A stretch of DNA of 64,000 nucleotides from Uloborus plumipes (GCA_038373865.1 JAXGGA010003875.1:32065-96064); one strand, 5' to 3'; counted from the stretch's first letter, positions 22,305 through 34,849 are shown. Notes: a model not told the origin generated them from the letters alone. Numbers and translations are program-made.

Positions 22305-25300
22305 TAATAAAAAAGAAACACTAGTGAGAAAGAGATTTCTCTTACAGTAGTAGCATATATGAAGGGATAGTAAGGAATTGTTTCTGAAAGTGTGGCTTGC
22401 CTTCTTCGTATAAAACACACAGTGCGTTAGTGTTTATTTATTAAAGATCAAGAAATGACTATTAAAGAAGTTGCCGCAGTAGAATGCAAATACCTTGACT
22501 TAACAAAATTTGATTTAAGGATCAAGGTTTGTCTAAAACAGGAAAGAAGGCAAAGGCTTCTGAAGAACCATAGGGGAAAAAGCTTGAGAATTGAGTAATA
22601 GAATTTTTCATGAATCACAGAACTTTTTTGTAACTTAAAGTTTTATCTTTAAAAAAAAATTGTATTTATTTTGATTTTTTTTCTTAGTGTTTTAAATGAA
22701 ATTGTGGACTTTTTTTAATAAAATAATTTATACGCTTTCTAATTTTATCTGTTAAAACTTTCATCCGTTGCCTGCACATGTCTTATTTTCGTAGCCAGTA
22801 GCTCAGTGTTGAAAGGTTCAGCTGCAATTCTATTAGACTTGATAGTTTTGTATTGAACTCTTTAATGATTTTCGCCAAATAAAGATAATTTTCAAACGAG
22901 AAACTTACGAAGTGCTCAAAGTTTAGGTTTAAATTCATAATTAAAGTATCCTAGGTCTTGTGAACTAACATGTTGGAAACTAAAACTAGAGGTAAGCCGA
23001 ATTTCCAATAAGTCAGTTTTTCTTTGGTCTCACTTGATTGAAGTTATCACGCATTGACTGTCTTTATTTCAATCTGGATGCAATTTTCTTATTTGGATGA
23101 ATTATGCACAAGAACTCCTTTGTTAATCTTCAAAAAGTGTCACATTTCCGTCACATTCATTTTACGATAAAGATTTTTTTTAATAATTCATTTAACACTG
23201 CTTTCAAATTTCAAATTCAACATTTGTTAAATTTAACACTTGTCAACATTTGTTTATAACTTTTTTATTTAAATTCATTTTTTGCTCACGCATGCGAATT
23301 CTCACCTCCGTGTCACACTTGGTATGTCTTTTAATGTGGCTTAATAACTTGATTAATTAATATATTTATTTATTACTTTTTCCCTCAAGTGTCTCAAATA
23401 CTAAATGTTTTAAGATATTTAAATTTTTTATATTGTGATTTAGTTTGTTTTAGTGGTAGTATATTGAGCTACGTCACACAATAAGTTCTCACCTCCATTG
23501 CCCTAACATAAAATGCTATTTTTTACTGACAGATAGTAGTGCTGGCGTCACAATTTATTTGCCATGTTACAAGTTATCCATCTTGCTTATTTTCAGTTAT
23601 AAAGAAGCTGTGCTGTTTTAACTGAGAAACAGGAAGACAGATTTTGTTTTCAAAACCAAGTGTTGTTATTTAAAATCTCACCCACATGAGCTTAAAGTTT
23701 AGTCATGGAAATTAATCTAAAAATAAGAGTTCTTATCCTTTTATATGCTTATTATGAGCAGATTGTAACAACAAAGAATAAATTTCTTTCGCTGAAAAAT
23801 GCACCCATTCCGTCAATTTTTATAGAGTTCCTCACCTCCGTTGTTGTCAATATCATAGTCAATAGAGGTGAGAATAAACTTGTAAATATGAAAAAAGTAG
23901 GAAATATAAAGTTTTGAAACAGAAAAATCGTTTGGCTCAAAAGTTACACATTCTGGAGGATAACCCATATGTGTGTGCTTCACAGAAATTTTAATATTTA
24001 TTGATGAGAGAAAAATAATCCAATAGAAATAAAAATACTTTTGAATGACAAAAACTAAAATTATCAACTTATCTATGATATGTTTTATGTAAGTATTATT
24101 TCTGAGAAGTTCTAATCTGAAGCACATTGGTCAATTTTGAAAACTAAAGAAGAAATTATGCTCAAATATTTCGAGATGGTTCTTTTTTTCGGTTATTGGT
24201 TTTTAAGATGCATCTGAATTCAGATATTTAATTATACATTCATACAAAATTGATCACTCATACTAAAATATTTGAAAAAAGGCCAATGTACTCCTTTCAT
24301 ACCCGCTTACTGGAAGATCAAATGTTACTTTACTTCCTATGGTAGCTCAGGCAGAAGGTGGGAAGGACATTTCTCAGTCATAAGTGATTTCTAATAAGAC
24401 TTCAAGTCATTAGTGCTTTAAAAGATTTATAATACATGCAGTAGCAAAGTTAGACAACGAGTCATTTTCTTTGTTTTAAGCTGACGAAATCCATTTGTCT
24501 TTAGGTTGATCTTGAACGTCAAAAGCATCGGAAGCTTTATTCTCGGATTCGTAAGATCTTAAGCCATATCATCGTTCTTCACAGCAAATGTAATCGCATT
24601 GTTTTCGGCGTTTTTCCATTCAGATAGCGTTAGAAAGCTGACAAAATTAATGATCTATGTAAAATAAAGCGTTGCGTAAGCAGGATACTTGTCAAAAGGT
24701 TGCTAGATATTCGACTGATATCGGACTTCATAAGAGGGGTTGAATAATATTAAGGAGCAAAAGTTCATGCATGACAGGCAAAGGGACAAAAGCTTTGTGC
24801 CGAAATCTAAGCTTATAACACGTTTGAAATAAATATCAATGTAAGATTTATAATTAGCTAGTTTATTACCTGTGGAAGCTAAGGTACTTATTTCCTGTGT
24901 AAGAAATTTCCCTTTTCATTTTTTTAGCCAAATAAAAAAATTTCAATAATGATATTTTGATTAATCAACTGGTAAATATATTTTGTACTAAGGACTAAAT
25001 CTCATTTTTCATAACACATTGAGCCTTTCCAATCGCGTTTAGTTAGAAACAGTTAAAGCATGCGCTCTAGTCTAATAATTATTTAGATTTCAAAGAAATT
25101 CCACCTGATGCATATCAACCTGGTTATACAAGCTGGCATATTTCCTGGTTTCAACGCAGTGTAAAATTAGAAACGATTGTAAATGTATTTTTGTAGGAAA
25201 ACGCAATTTTATGTAATGTTATGAATTTGCTTTAAATTTTGAAAGCCTTGGAAGAGTTTTAAATTTTGAAAACCCTCCTAATATGGTGAAAATCTGGCAA

Positions 25301-25342
25301 GAGTTCAGTGTAAAACTATCAAGTCTAATGAAAATTAAAACT
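22305..25342. other. AT-rich DNA with repeated ctcacctccg motif, no gene
   Basis: The motif ttctcacctccg or close variants occur at 23299-23310, 23486-23496 and 23829-23840, with an inverted copy (gaggtgaga) at 23865-23873. This resembles the subterminal motifs of the element at 51169-53539, but I find no matching terminal repeats. Open frames at 23705-24127 overlap on both strands and look compositional. Confidence 0.45.
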
Positions 25343-25645
25343 GAGTTTTCCAGCACTGAACTACTTGTTACGAAAAAAGGCAACTTGTACAGGAAAAGGG
25401 AATTTTTCAGCAATGAGGCAAAAGCTGTAAAGAAACACCATGTACAGACAATGCATGACTGAGTTTTTACAGCAATATGACAAATGCTACAAAGAAGCAA
25501 CATGTACAGACAACGGATGACAGTGAGTTTTTCAGCAATAAGTAAAATGCAACAATGAAGCGACATCTACAGGCAGTGGATGACTGAGTTTTTCCGCAAT
25601 GCGATAAATGCTGATAAGAAGCGACATGTACAGACAAGTTTTGAT
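25343..25645. repeat. Tandem repeat, about five units of 61 bp
   Basis: The unit begins gagttttt(c)cagcaat and includes aagaagcaacatgtacagac and ggatgac. Starts fall at 25343, 25400, 25461, 25525 and 25586, so the period is about 57-64 bp. Units are diverged. The 115-codon minus-strand frame over the array has no recognisable domain and is an artefact of the repeat. Confidence 0.85.
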
Positions 25646-28306
25646 TTCATATTTTAATATCGTTTGGTTTTTTAATTATTACTTTTTTTAATTATTATTA
25701 CTTTTTCGTTTGTCGTGTTTTTTGAAACACTCGATACATTTTATTTAGAGAATTACTTTACATTTCAATGGAACTTTTTTAACGCTTTATTCTTGCTGGA
25801 AGGATTTGTATGATGAAGGGAATTTTTTTTAAACTTATTCTCCCTCTTATTTGAAGTTTTGAAAAAAAAAAAAAAAGATTTCTGCTAGATATTAAGCTTC
25901 ATACTTTTCAAGTAAATAGAACTATGAAGTGTTAATGGTAAAATTTGTAAAATGGGTGAAGTGAAATTTTTAGCTACCCAAGTATAAATATTGTTATTAT
26001 TTTGTTTTAAGGGGAAAAAATGCAAATGAAACAAATTTGTATTTTAAATTGCACATTGCATACCCTTGTTTTAACAACTTATTATTTCAAATTGAAGAAA
26101 AAGTTCTTTTAAGCAAATTTTTCTTCTTACTAGAAAATATGTCCTCTTGCAAAACAACTTGAAGAGAGGATCAGTAATAAAAAGTAGTGTTTTCTTAACT
26201 TATTTTATTCTCTAAAATGACGATTAATTTCGTATCTTCAAAATTTCCAAAAAACTTATATCCTAAATCCACCACTTTCTGGCTGTTTTTTCACCGCTTT
26301 AGTTTTTGAATCCATGCGTTATTTCATTGAATCGTAATTTTAGAACAATTACTTCCTTAAAGTACTTGTTTTCTTGGCCAGAAATAGTCCCATTTAAGTC
26401 ATACAAAACCGAAGTAATAATTTCAAACTTATCTAAGTATCAGGGAGTATGACTTGCACTCTAGTATATATATATATATAAATAATTATTTGCTAAATTC
26501 TTACTGCTTTTTGATTTTAATCCTCTCAGTTCGTGAATTTCTTCACTTCATTTCAGGAAAAACAAAAGTATGGAAACTCATCGTTTACAAAAAAACTTTT
26601 CTAGCTGTCTAAGTTCGTTGAACGGATTCCAAAACAGCCTAGAAGTACAATGGATGGTTCTAACCTTGACACTCCTGCTTTAATTGAAAGGTTTCGTGAC
26701 GAAATCAGAACAGAACTTGTAGTTGTGAAATTTACCCCGCGGTAACCACCATTCTACAACTTTTGGATGAGTAGGAATTCGATGCGTTTATCCCTACTAA
26801 CAAGAGTCAAGAAAATTCAAAGAGCAGATGAAACATCAATAAGGAGATTTCTTTCTCAAGAAATTTGAGTTGATTTTTGCTGCTGATGTTCAACAACATA
26901 ATAAAAACACTTTACAGTTTAGGAAAACATATGGATTTACTGAAAAACTTCTTAGCAAACGTTTTCTAGACTTAAACTATTAAAAACATGTAAAACTCAT
27001 ACTTAAAAAAAAATCTTACTTGCGAAATTAGGCCCTGTATCGTAGGATGCAAATTTAATGTGGCTTTTTTCTTTTCTTTTCTTTCTGCTTGGTTTACTTA
27101 TAAGGTGTATTTTCAAAAAAAAAAAGGAATACATGTTAATGTTTTTGCGAAAATAAAAAATATTATTTTTATAAAAAGTAATACCTAAATGATTCATCAA
27201 AATATTCTCATTTTCTCGAAAAACTCGATTTCTGCTGAAAATTTCAAAAGTGTTCAGCTTTAACGTACGAAACTTTCAGGAATAATTTTATATTCTATAA
27301 TTAAAGTCATATGGCTAAAATATAAAAAGAAAATATTGAATAGAAAAGGGAATATGGATTGATGAAAATTAAAAAAGATAAATTTTCATCCTTGTTATTT
27401 TTATAACATAACGCGATGTTTTGAAACAAATTCCTTTTGTAATTTTTGCATCTTGAGAAAAGAATTAAGTGTTTTCGTGGGAAAAAAATTAATTTTATGT
27501 TACTTTTAGTAAAAAAAAGTCACAAATTAAATAATTACATTAGTTTTTCATTAACTAATTTTATTTATTTTCGCAGTTTTTAAGAGGAGATGGTTACTAA
27601 CTCATACTTTTTTTGTACATCGACAATTTTTACTTTCTGCTATACCTACTATATAGAAAAAAGTATTGAATTCGTAACATTTTCTCTTACACTTCTACTA
27701 TAAATTCTACTTAATTGTCAGTCCCATCTTCCATGTACCTATGCAGTTTTTCGTCATCGCACACTTTTACACTAATTTTGCGGTAGATGCCTCTTCTTTT
27801 TTGAAACTTAGTGGTTAGAGGTAAAAACTATATTTCCAATTAGAAGAGACGAATAAAGATTTTTGAAAAATAAAAATGAAAAAAAATGAGAAAGAATTAC
27901 CAAGATACTTGCAATTAATTTACACACTTAAAATTAGGAAAAAATAAATAAAAATATTTTACCATGACTTAATCCCAAATGATGAATGTTTATTTTTTTT
28001 ATTTTTTAAAGATATATTGCACACTGCAGAGAAAATCCAACTACGATGGCAAAAAACACAAAAATAGAAAAAAAAGGCCGGAAAAAAAACTTATACTTTT
28101 AAAAAGTCAAAACATGTAGACTTCAAATCATGCGATGATATATTGAAAATATCTAATTCGCGGCGATGAAAATTAAAAAGTTTAACATTTAAATAGACAA
28201 AAAGTATCAATGTAATAAAATTTAGTAAAAATATTTTACAAATATAAATGACTTCTAATAGTCGCATTTGCGACAGCAAGCTGAATTTAATTTATAATAA
28301 TAGCTG
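25646..28306. other. AT-rich DNA with little structure
   Basis: Contains a TA microsatellite near 26464-26480 and many homopolymers. Apart from the weak coding trace at 26651-26840 I see nothing. Confidence 0.55.
26651..26840 (+). pseudogene. Possible short decayed coding fragment, family unknown
   Basis: An ATG at 26651 opens M-D-G-S-N-L-D-T-P-A-L-I-E-R-F-R-D-E-I-R-, stopping at the TAA at 26744-26746. In a shifted frame the sequence continues T-T-I-L-Q-L-L-D-E, stop, E-F-D-A-F-I-P-T-N-K-S-Q-E-N. The amino-acid content looks more protein-like than the surrounding AT-rich frames, which suggests a frameshifted relic. I recognise no family and cannot exclude chance. Confidence 0.25.
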
Positions 28307-28308
28307 TA

Positions 28309-29000
28309 CAGCACGGCCGTAACCAATCTTTTATTTCGGAGAGGGTTTTTAGCAAACACATTTCTCTTGAATTCTACATGATCAATAAAATTTTATGTCA
28401 TTCGTATATTCTGTCACTTTTTGTTGCAATAGGTTATTTTAATGAGAATGTGGTGCTTTAAGGATATTTACACGAGCAAATGTGAAATATGACGAATGTA
28501 TTAAATGAAGAAAAAAAATCTAACTTATACTCAGTCTGTTAAAAATTCACCCCTGTTTAAAAAAAGTATTTTTAGTAACTCAAAAGAATAGATGCGTGTA
28601 CGTAAATTCGAAGTGATAAATATCTTAAATTCATATATTTTTTGGCTTCGATAAAATAGCGCAAATATACAGTTCAGCATTTTCACATTTAAAGAATTTT
28701 GATATATATTCGTTTATGGTCAGGGGTTTAAAATTTGACAGAAACCGCTGTATTGTTTTGCAAGAGATGATAGTCCCAATAATAAAAATTAATACTGCAT
28801 ATAAAGCACTGTGGTTTGTATAATCATTCAGTATATATTTTATATTTCAAAAGAAATTTAAAAAACAAATAAATAAAAGCTATAATAGCCTTTTTTCAGC
28901 ATGAAAAGGATAATAAAAGAATATTTTTCCGAACAGATTTTAAAAATTTCGGAGATGTTGTTGAACCCTAAAAACCCTTCCCTTAAATACCGCCCTGCTG
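28309..29000. mobile_element. MITE with cagcacggccgta ends, TA flanks
   Basis: Left cagcacggccgta (28309) and right taccgccctgctg (ending 29000) are inverted repeats with small differences. Similarity continues inward through gagggtttttag / ctaaaaaccctt. TA lies on both sides (28307-28308, 29001-29002). It is 692 bp, AT-rich, with no surviving frame. Confidence 0.7.
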
Positions 29001-29002
29001 TA

Positions 29003-29651
29003 CAGTTAATTAAGTTATTACGGACTTTATAATGATGATGAAATAAATAGTCGGAATTACAGGCCTAATGGAATAAGAACCATTTTTCCTCCTTCGTTGC
29101 CAGAATTCAAATCGCACTTTAAACGAGCAACAAAAACTTGTGAAAGCCAACACCTGCCTTATCTGGCCAGGCGGGAGAATCTCACGAAAGAAAAAGTTAA
29201 ACGCCGAATAAGTTAATCTAACTCGAAATCAATTATCAAATTAAAAAAGGGAGAATTGGGAGGCCCTATGAAAAAAAACTGCAACCGTCGCTGAATCCTC
29301 ATGTTATGTATATTACCTTTGTTTCTCTTCTCTCACGCTCGGCTTGCTAAACAAGTACGAAAAAAATGAAGAGAAATAAGTGAAAAAAAAGCTAAGGGCG
29401 AAGAACCCGATAATCAAAAAAGTAGTTTGCTGCATGTTGACCTGCCTTCCTATCAAAACGGGGCCAGCCCCTTTGTGCCCTGGGGCGAGCCCGGTGCCCC
29501 CCAGAGGCGCCCCTACGTCTTGCTAGCATCTGCGTTTTTTTTTATATATACCGCATGGTGGAGGCTTTTAAAAAGACGTCATTATTATTACGATGCTATT
29601 ATCTTCCCTCTATTCGACGGATCTGGATATTTAAGAGATGTCTTATATCTT

Positions 29652-29688
<37 letters not shown>

Positions 29689-29840
29689 CGCTCTACAGCA
29701 TCAGCTGCGCTGGAGTTAATTGCGTGAGATTTTAAACCTCTTCATTTAAGTGGCTGAAGCGAAAGACAATGAGTTTGCGAAAGTTTCTTTTTAATATGCA
29801 GATCTAGATTGTAGTCAAGGACCTCTGATGTCCACACCGT
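29003..29840. other. Moderately GC-rich unique block with a CT microsatellite
   Basis: 29090-29200 and 29430-29530 are clearly less AT-rich than the neighbourhood. A pure CT run lies at 29653-29685. The 102-codon frame at 29427-29735 reads through poly-T and the CT run (a string of L-S), so it is not convincing as a protein. It could be promoter or 5' untranslated DNA; nothing decisive is seen. Confidence 0.35.
29653..29685. repeat. CT microsatellite
   Basis: About 16 uninterrupted CT dinucleotides, followed by a degenerate tail (cgctcgctct). Confidence 0.97.
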
Positions 29841-30180
29841 AAAAAATTAATGTTATCTCAGCTAATTTTATAGTAATAAACTGTAAAAATTGCTAATTTT
29901 GCATTAATAAACTGTAAGCTTCCAATTTTACAGTGATAAAGTAAAATTGCTATTTTTACAGTTTATTACTGTGCATTTTTCAGTTTTAAACTTTAACCTC
30001 TGCCGCCTGTTTGTTTTTACAATACTGTTGTTTTTACAGTATAATGCAACTCATTTTGTGGTAATAAACTAAAATTGTGATAATAAACTGTAAAATTGCT
30101 GCTTTACAGTGATAACTGTAAAATTACAAGTTTTACAGTTTATTACTGTGCATTTTACATTTTTAAACTGGAACCTAACA
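29840..30180. repeat. Palindromic actgtaaaat repeat family, copy 1
   Basis: The segment alternates aataaactgtaaaatt and its complement many times (ttttacagtttatta), so almost any 60 bp can fold on itself. The same family lies at 48401-48559 and 50571-50760. Shared longer blocks are gttgtttttacagtataat and cagtttattactgtgcattt. It has no coding potential. Confidence 0.85.
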
Positions 30181-32669
30181 AATAGTCACATAACAAATTC
30201 GAGCTTGGCTCTTTTTAATATTCAAATCTGGATTGTTGTCAAGAGCCTGTGGTGTGCAGCTATAGCAGTTTTTTATCAGGAGCAAAAGAAGACACAAATA
30301 TTCATTAATGCCACAAAAAAAGTAAAGAGCAAAAAAAAAAAAGGAAAAACTCGATGAAATTACTTTTTAAAATATTTTCATGTTCTAAAATTTTATAGGG
30401 TTGCATTTTGTTTAAACATTCACTTAAACCCTTGAACATTGATAAAATTGAATGAAAAATTGTGCATTGTAATCACTCTATCCTTATACGTGCAGTTGTT
30501 TTATGTTTATTCAAGAATATTTATTTATTGAAATGATATTTCTCCCGCAAAGAAAGTTTTTGAGGGTTTTATCGTGTTTATTTATTTTTGTATTTATTTA
30601 TTTATTTATTTCAACAATTTTATTTTTTGGCATGAAAGATTGAAACTTTTTAATTTATCTGATGATTATTTTTTTTATTTATGTAGTATAGTTATTTTGT
30701 TCTTTGGTACACACTTTTAAAAAGAGGATGCTCTTAGTTCATGACATTTTACACATTTATTTATTCTAAAGAAATAAATGTTTTTTTTTAGAGATAAACC
30801 AATTGAGGTGATTTCTTTCTATCCTTTTAATTAATTTTTCCTTCCTTTTTTTCTTCAAAGAAGAACGAAAGAAAAAAGCATTCATTTCGTTCTGCATTTA
30901 GTGCTTAACTCTGTTCAATTGAGTAAATTAAGATAGTATCGAAAAATTAATGCTTCTAAATAATATTTTGTTAATTTTAAATTTAACGTTAAACAAAATG
31001 CATAAGCCGGAAAACAGAATCATAAAGAAGAAGGAGGCGGCATGCTATCTACGAACAACAAATTGAGTACTGTTAGTGCATTGCTTCAACTGACTATGCA
31101 TAGTGCCAGTATGGATAACCTCACTACTTACATCAACTTCTACTAACATCAACCTCAAAAGGAATTAAATGAGGTGTTTAGTTTCCATTTCCACCCTACT
31201 TTCTGGATGTGGGATATGATTTCATTCGCTAACAAACAGTCTTAAAGTCAAATTTTACACACCCAATTCCTCTCAAAAAATGTATAGAGTTTTGAACGTA
31301 ATGCACAAAATTTTTATGTCTCATTTCATCTAAAAGAAAGGGAAGGCTCTAGAATTAAAGCTATGAAATTCTGCTTCACTTTATCCCAACTGACCCCACA
31401 TCACTTTATTCTACAAAATAGAGACTTTACCCCTTCTGATTGGTTAATATATTCCAAAAAATGTCGTTCCTTGACTAATGAAAGGTTTACACGGTATGGA
31501 TCAGGTTGAACGAGTTAACGCTGATGCAAAATGGATCCTTCCCACGATGCATCTTGATCGGGAAGTTGCAAGTGTCAGATACGACTCCTTTAATTATGAT
31601 CGATGGGAGATTTCTGGACAACTGCAGTTGGTCGGCCACCTGTGACATATAAACAAACTTGAATCTTCTTAATTTAGAAGAATCTACAATTTAAATTCGC
31701 CTGACGTTTGCTGGTGTCTTTTCTGAAACACGTTGAGAGGAGTGAAAAATTTATATAAGTATAGGTTACTTCAAAGTCCGAGTCGTTGAACTTTAGAAAA
31801 TGTATTCAATGTATGTATTTTTCTTTTTTTTTTTTTTACTCCTGAAATGATTCATTGAAATATCAAACATGGAATAGGACTTGAACTTGTAAGGTATGTG
31901 GGCCAAATAAGCCATCCTAAGGTTCATGGCCGAGTATGTAACTCATTTATAATTTAATTAGCTCTAGATTTGGCGCATTCATCAGGTGACTCATAAAAAA
32001 TAAGAGAGAAATATTTCGATGTGAAAATTAAAGTTTTAATTATGTTTCTCAGCAGTTTTAACAAAGGAAGGCGATTTGCCCTCACGGATTCCCTTTCTGG
32101 CCAACTCTGAAAAATGCCAAAAAGTACTGTGAAACTAAAAAAAATAAATGAAAATTCTTTATTGAGAATGTAAAACACACATTAAACCTGATTTGATAAA
32201 CTCAAAAACATTAGCAAAAACCCCGTATTTATGTCAATGGAAGGAGAAAAAACAACCGTCATATCAGGGGCTCTGATAAGTGGTTATTTTTTTGTTTTTT
32301 CGTCATCCCAGCGCACAGATTGTGCACATATCGTATATCTAGAATGAAAGCAGCACTTTATAAATTGACTTGGCATTAAATTACCACAGACTAGAAGAAA
32401 GATGTACCCCTTTCATTCACCGTGTGCGATACGTGCAGCATATGCAGCACAGGATCGTCTTAATGCGGATACTAGAGCACTAATAAAGTCAATCACGGCC
32501 TTATTGGGCTCCAATTTAATTTTTTAAGTTTATAAATCACAAGAAAAAATCAATTACACAATGATTTGTTTATTAAAATGTAATTGCCCTTCAACAAAAA
32601 ACTGAAAAGAAAAGCGGTTTTTGAATAGTACTGCATCAGTTAGAAACTGTTCTTCAAAAATACCTATTT
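30181..32669. other. AT-rich DNA, no recognisable feature
   Basis: Contains TTTA-type low complexity near 30575-30615 and short chance frames only. No paired terminal repeats or tandem array were found. Confidence 0.55.
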
Positions 32670-32683
32670 CTTTAATGAGTTTT

Positions 32684-32952
32684 TTTTTTTTTGTCGTGTG
32701 CCAGCCAGGCTGGTAATTTGGTGTGCGCTACTTCACTTTTGAAACTGTACCGTAATTTGGTGCGAATTCCGACTTCCACAGTACACGCATGCCATAGGGA
32801 CCCGTTTATAGGGTAGGCAATCTTTCACAGCACAACACGTTCACACAAAGAAAGGACAAGAGAGAGAAAGCACATCCATGCCCAAGCCGAGACTCGAAAC
32901 GGTACCACATCATCCGTGATAGACTGTTCTGACCACTAGACAAGGTGGCCAG
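32684..32952 (-). mobile_element. tRNA-derived SINE, copy 3, with target-site duplication
   Basis: The minus strand starts with a tRNA-like head (ctagtggtcagaacag A-box region; gtttcgagtctcggc B-box region). It continues through the shared body and ends in an A tail, which is the poly-T at 32680-32692 on the plus strand. The duplication ctttaatgagtttt flanks it at 32670-32683 and 32953-32966. This is the best-preserved copy of the family found at 7655-7925 and 19545-19805. Confidence 0.92.
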
Positions 32953-32992
32953 CTTTAATGAGTTTTATTTACTATATTTATTTACATTTACA

Positions 32993-33315
32993 TAAAAAAT
33001 AATTTTATTCTTTGAACACCATCGATACTACATTTAAACATAAGTTTTGAAGTCGGCGCAAAAAAGCTAAATAGAATCATTCGAAACTATAAATATAAAT
33101 TTAAATGAATCCAGGTTCTTTATTCGCATTCGCATTCATTGAAAAATACATATTTATGTAATGGTACAAATATTCAGCTCTCAATTTTCAATGATTTCTC
33201 TGAAAATGTTGGCAAAATATAGTAAACATCATTTTACCTATAGTTTTTGCGCCGACTTCAAAACTTATGTTTAAATGTAGTATCGATGGTGTTCAAAGAA
33301 TAAAATTATTTTTTA
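32993..33315. mobile_element. Foldback MITE with perfect approximately 73-bp arms
   Basis: Arms 32993-33065 and 33244-33315 appear to be perfect reverse complements, including gaacaccatcgatactacat and gaagtcggcgcaaaaa. The loop is about 178 bp with no frame. Lack of mismatches implies either a recent insertion or arm homogenisation. No target duplication is clear. Confidence 0.9.
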
Positions 33316-34595
33316 CTTTTTAGAGCATTTGCTGAGTGAAGTTCCGAAGTCGGTTCAATTTTTTTTTTCAAAAATATTTTTATTTTATTCTTTTTAGTGT
33401 AAATGTACATATGAAATAAGGTAATGTTTCCATTGCAAAACTTCACCTAATTTTCTTAAGTAAATGCTTCATAAAATAAACTATGTAAGAAAAAAAAGAA
33501 AGAAAGTATCAACGCGTCTAAAATTTTAAACGATTGACACTAAAAAATAATCCTTGTTATTCTCTGGTATTTATTTGTGTACTAGTTTAATTAAAGGCTA
33601 AATATTAACGGCTTTTCAACTAATTTATATTTCAAAACAACACTAGATTCTCGCAGTTCATAAAATTTCACGACGTATTACATACGTGGCCCGCTAATGA
33701 GTTTCATGTTTGCTTCAGTTAAGCCTTCATTCAAAATTTTCATGATCATTATAATAACTGTTTCATATCAATCACGTTCTGTAACAATGGATTTCATATT
33801 TAATCATTTAGGACAAATCGCTTTAAATTTGAGCAAAAATTTGGAGATTTTCCTCACTTTCTTCAGAATTCCTTTATCAAACCTTATGTAAATTAAGACT
33901 AATAAAACCTGAAATATTACGAATCAATCAGTACCTGGTACGACTTTCAGTTCGTTGGAGTTCAGGAGAAAAAAGCAGGACATAGAAAGATACTCGGTTT
34001 AAAATTTTCAAAAAGACCATAGAAATGAATTTCATTATGCAATCCAGAGAAGCCTGGCGTTCAAAATGGTCATTATTACGATTACTGTGATCCCAATTTC
34101 TTTTTTGAAAGATTTCTGCAGGTTCCCGTTATCGAACCCGGACCACGAGAGGATGGGACCAATCGGAAAGAAAGACCTTTCTAACAAAAAAAGAATTTTT
34201 GAAATCGGTCCAGGCGTCTTCGAGTAATCTTGTAACATACAAAAAAAAAAAAAATTCTCCGACGAATTGTATAACCTCCTCCTTTGTTGAAGTCGGTTAA
34301 AAAGAGAGATTTTTCTCGTAAGTGTAACGCACAGCTCTATCTCCTACGGGAATATAGTCAAATATCTCCTCACGCCAGGGTTGGGTTTGGCATCTCATTT
34401 CTGAGGGGAAATTTAGTGATAAACGGTCTTTAGTTTATGACGTCACTTTCATTTGCATTTTGCGTTTCATTTCATTCCTTCCATTTCATAAACTTTTCCT
34501 TCTTTACACCAAAGTGGTATAGATTCAACTAATAATAATGATGATGATAATGATAGTAAATGAATGAATAAATAAATAAAATAACCATATGATAA
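33316..34595. other. AT-rich DNA, no recognisable feature
   Basis: A block at 34040-34310 contains aaatcggtccaggcg and gaagtcggttaaaaag, similar in style to the ends of other dispersed repeats, but I find no second copy here. The frame at 34035-34238 (minus) crosses it and is not convincing. Confidence 0.45.
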
Positions 34596-34849
34596 TTGAA
34601 GGGCTTGGAGGATGAACGGGATGTGTTACATTTTAAAAAAATGAACATTCTGGAAAATGGTAAGCAATGGATACAGGTAAGCAAATAGAACTTGGTACAT
34701 TAAAAGTAGATGTCATTAGATCGATTTCATACGCACACTAACGACAAAACCAGAAAACAAAAAAACTGCAACAATAAAACTTTGAACTTTAATTACTCGC
34801 AATTTCAGTTTTGTCGTCACATAACCCTTTCATCTCCCAAGCCCTTCAA
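34596..34849. mobile_element. MITE, ttgaagggcttgg ends
   Basis: Left ttgaagggcttggaggatga (34596) and right tcatctcccaagcccttcaa (ending 34849) are inverted repeats of about 26 bp with few mismatches. It is 254 bp without a frame. The right end is similar to that of the element at 59831-60070 (tcactttcatctccc...ggcccttcaaa), suggesting one family. Confidence 0.8.

Noticed and set aside
25219..25566. 115-codon minus-strand frame
   Set aside because: It spans the 61-bp tandem array and its cysteine-rich look comes from repetition of the unit.
29427..29735. 102-codon frame with a serine-leucine tail
   Set aside because: The tail is the CT microsatellite and the middle is poly-T; no domain or splice context supports it.
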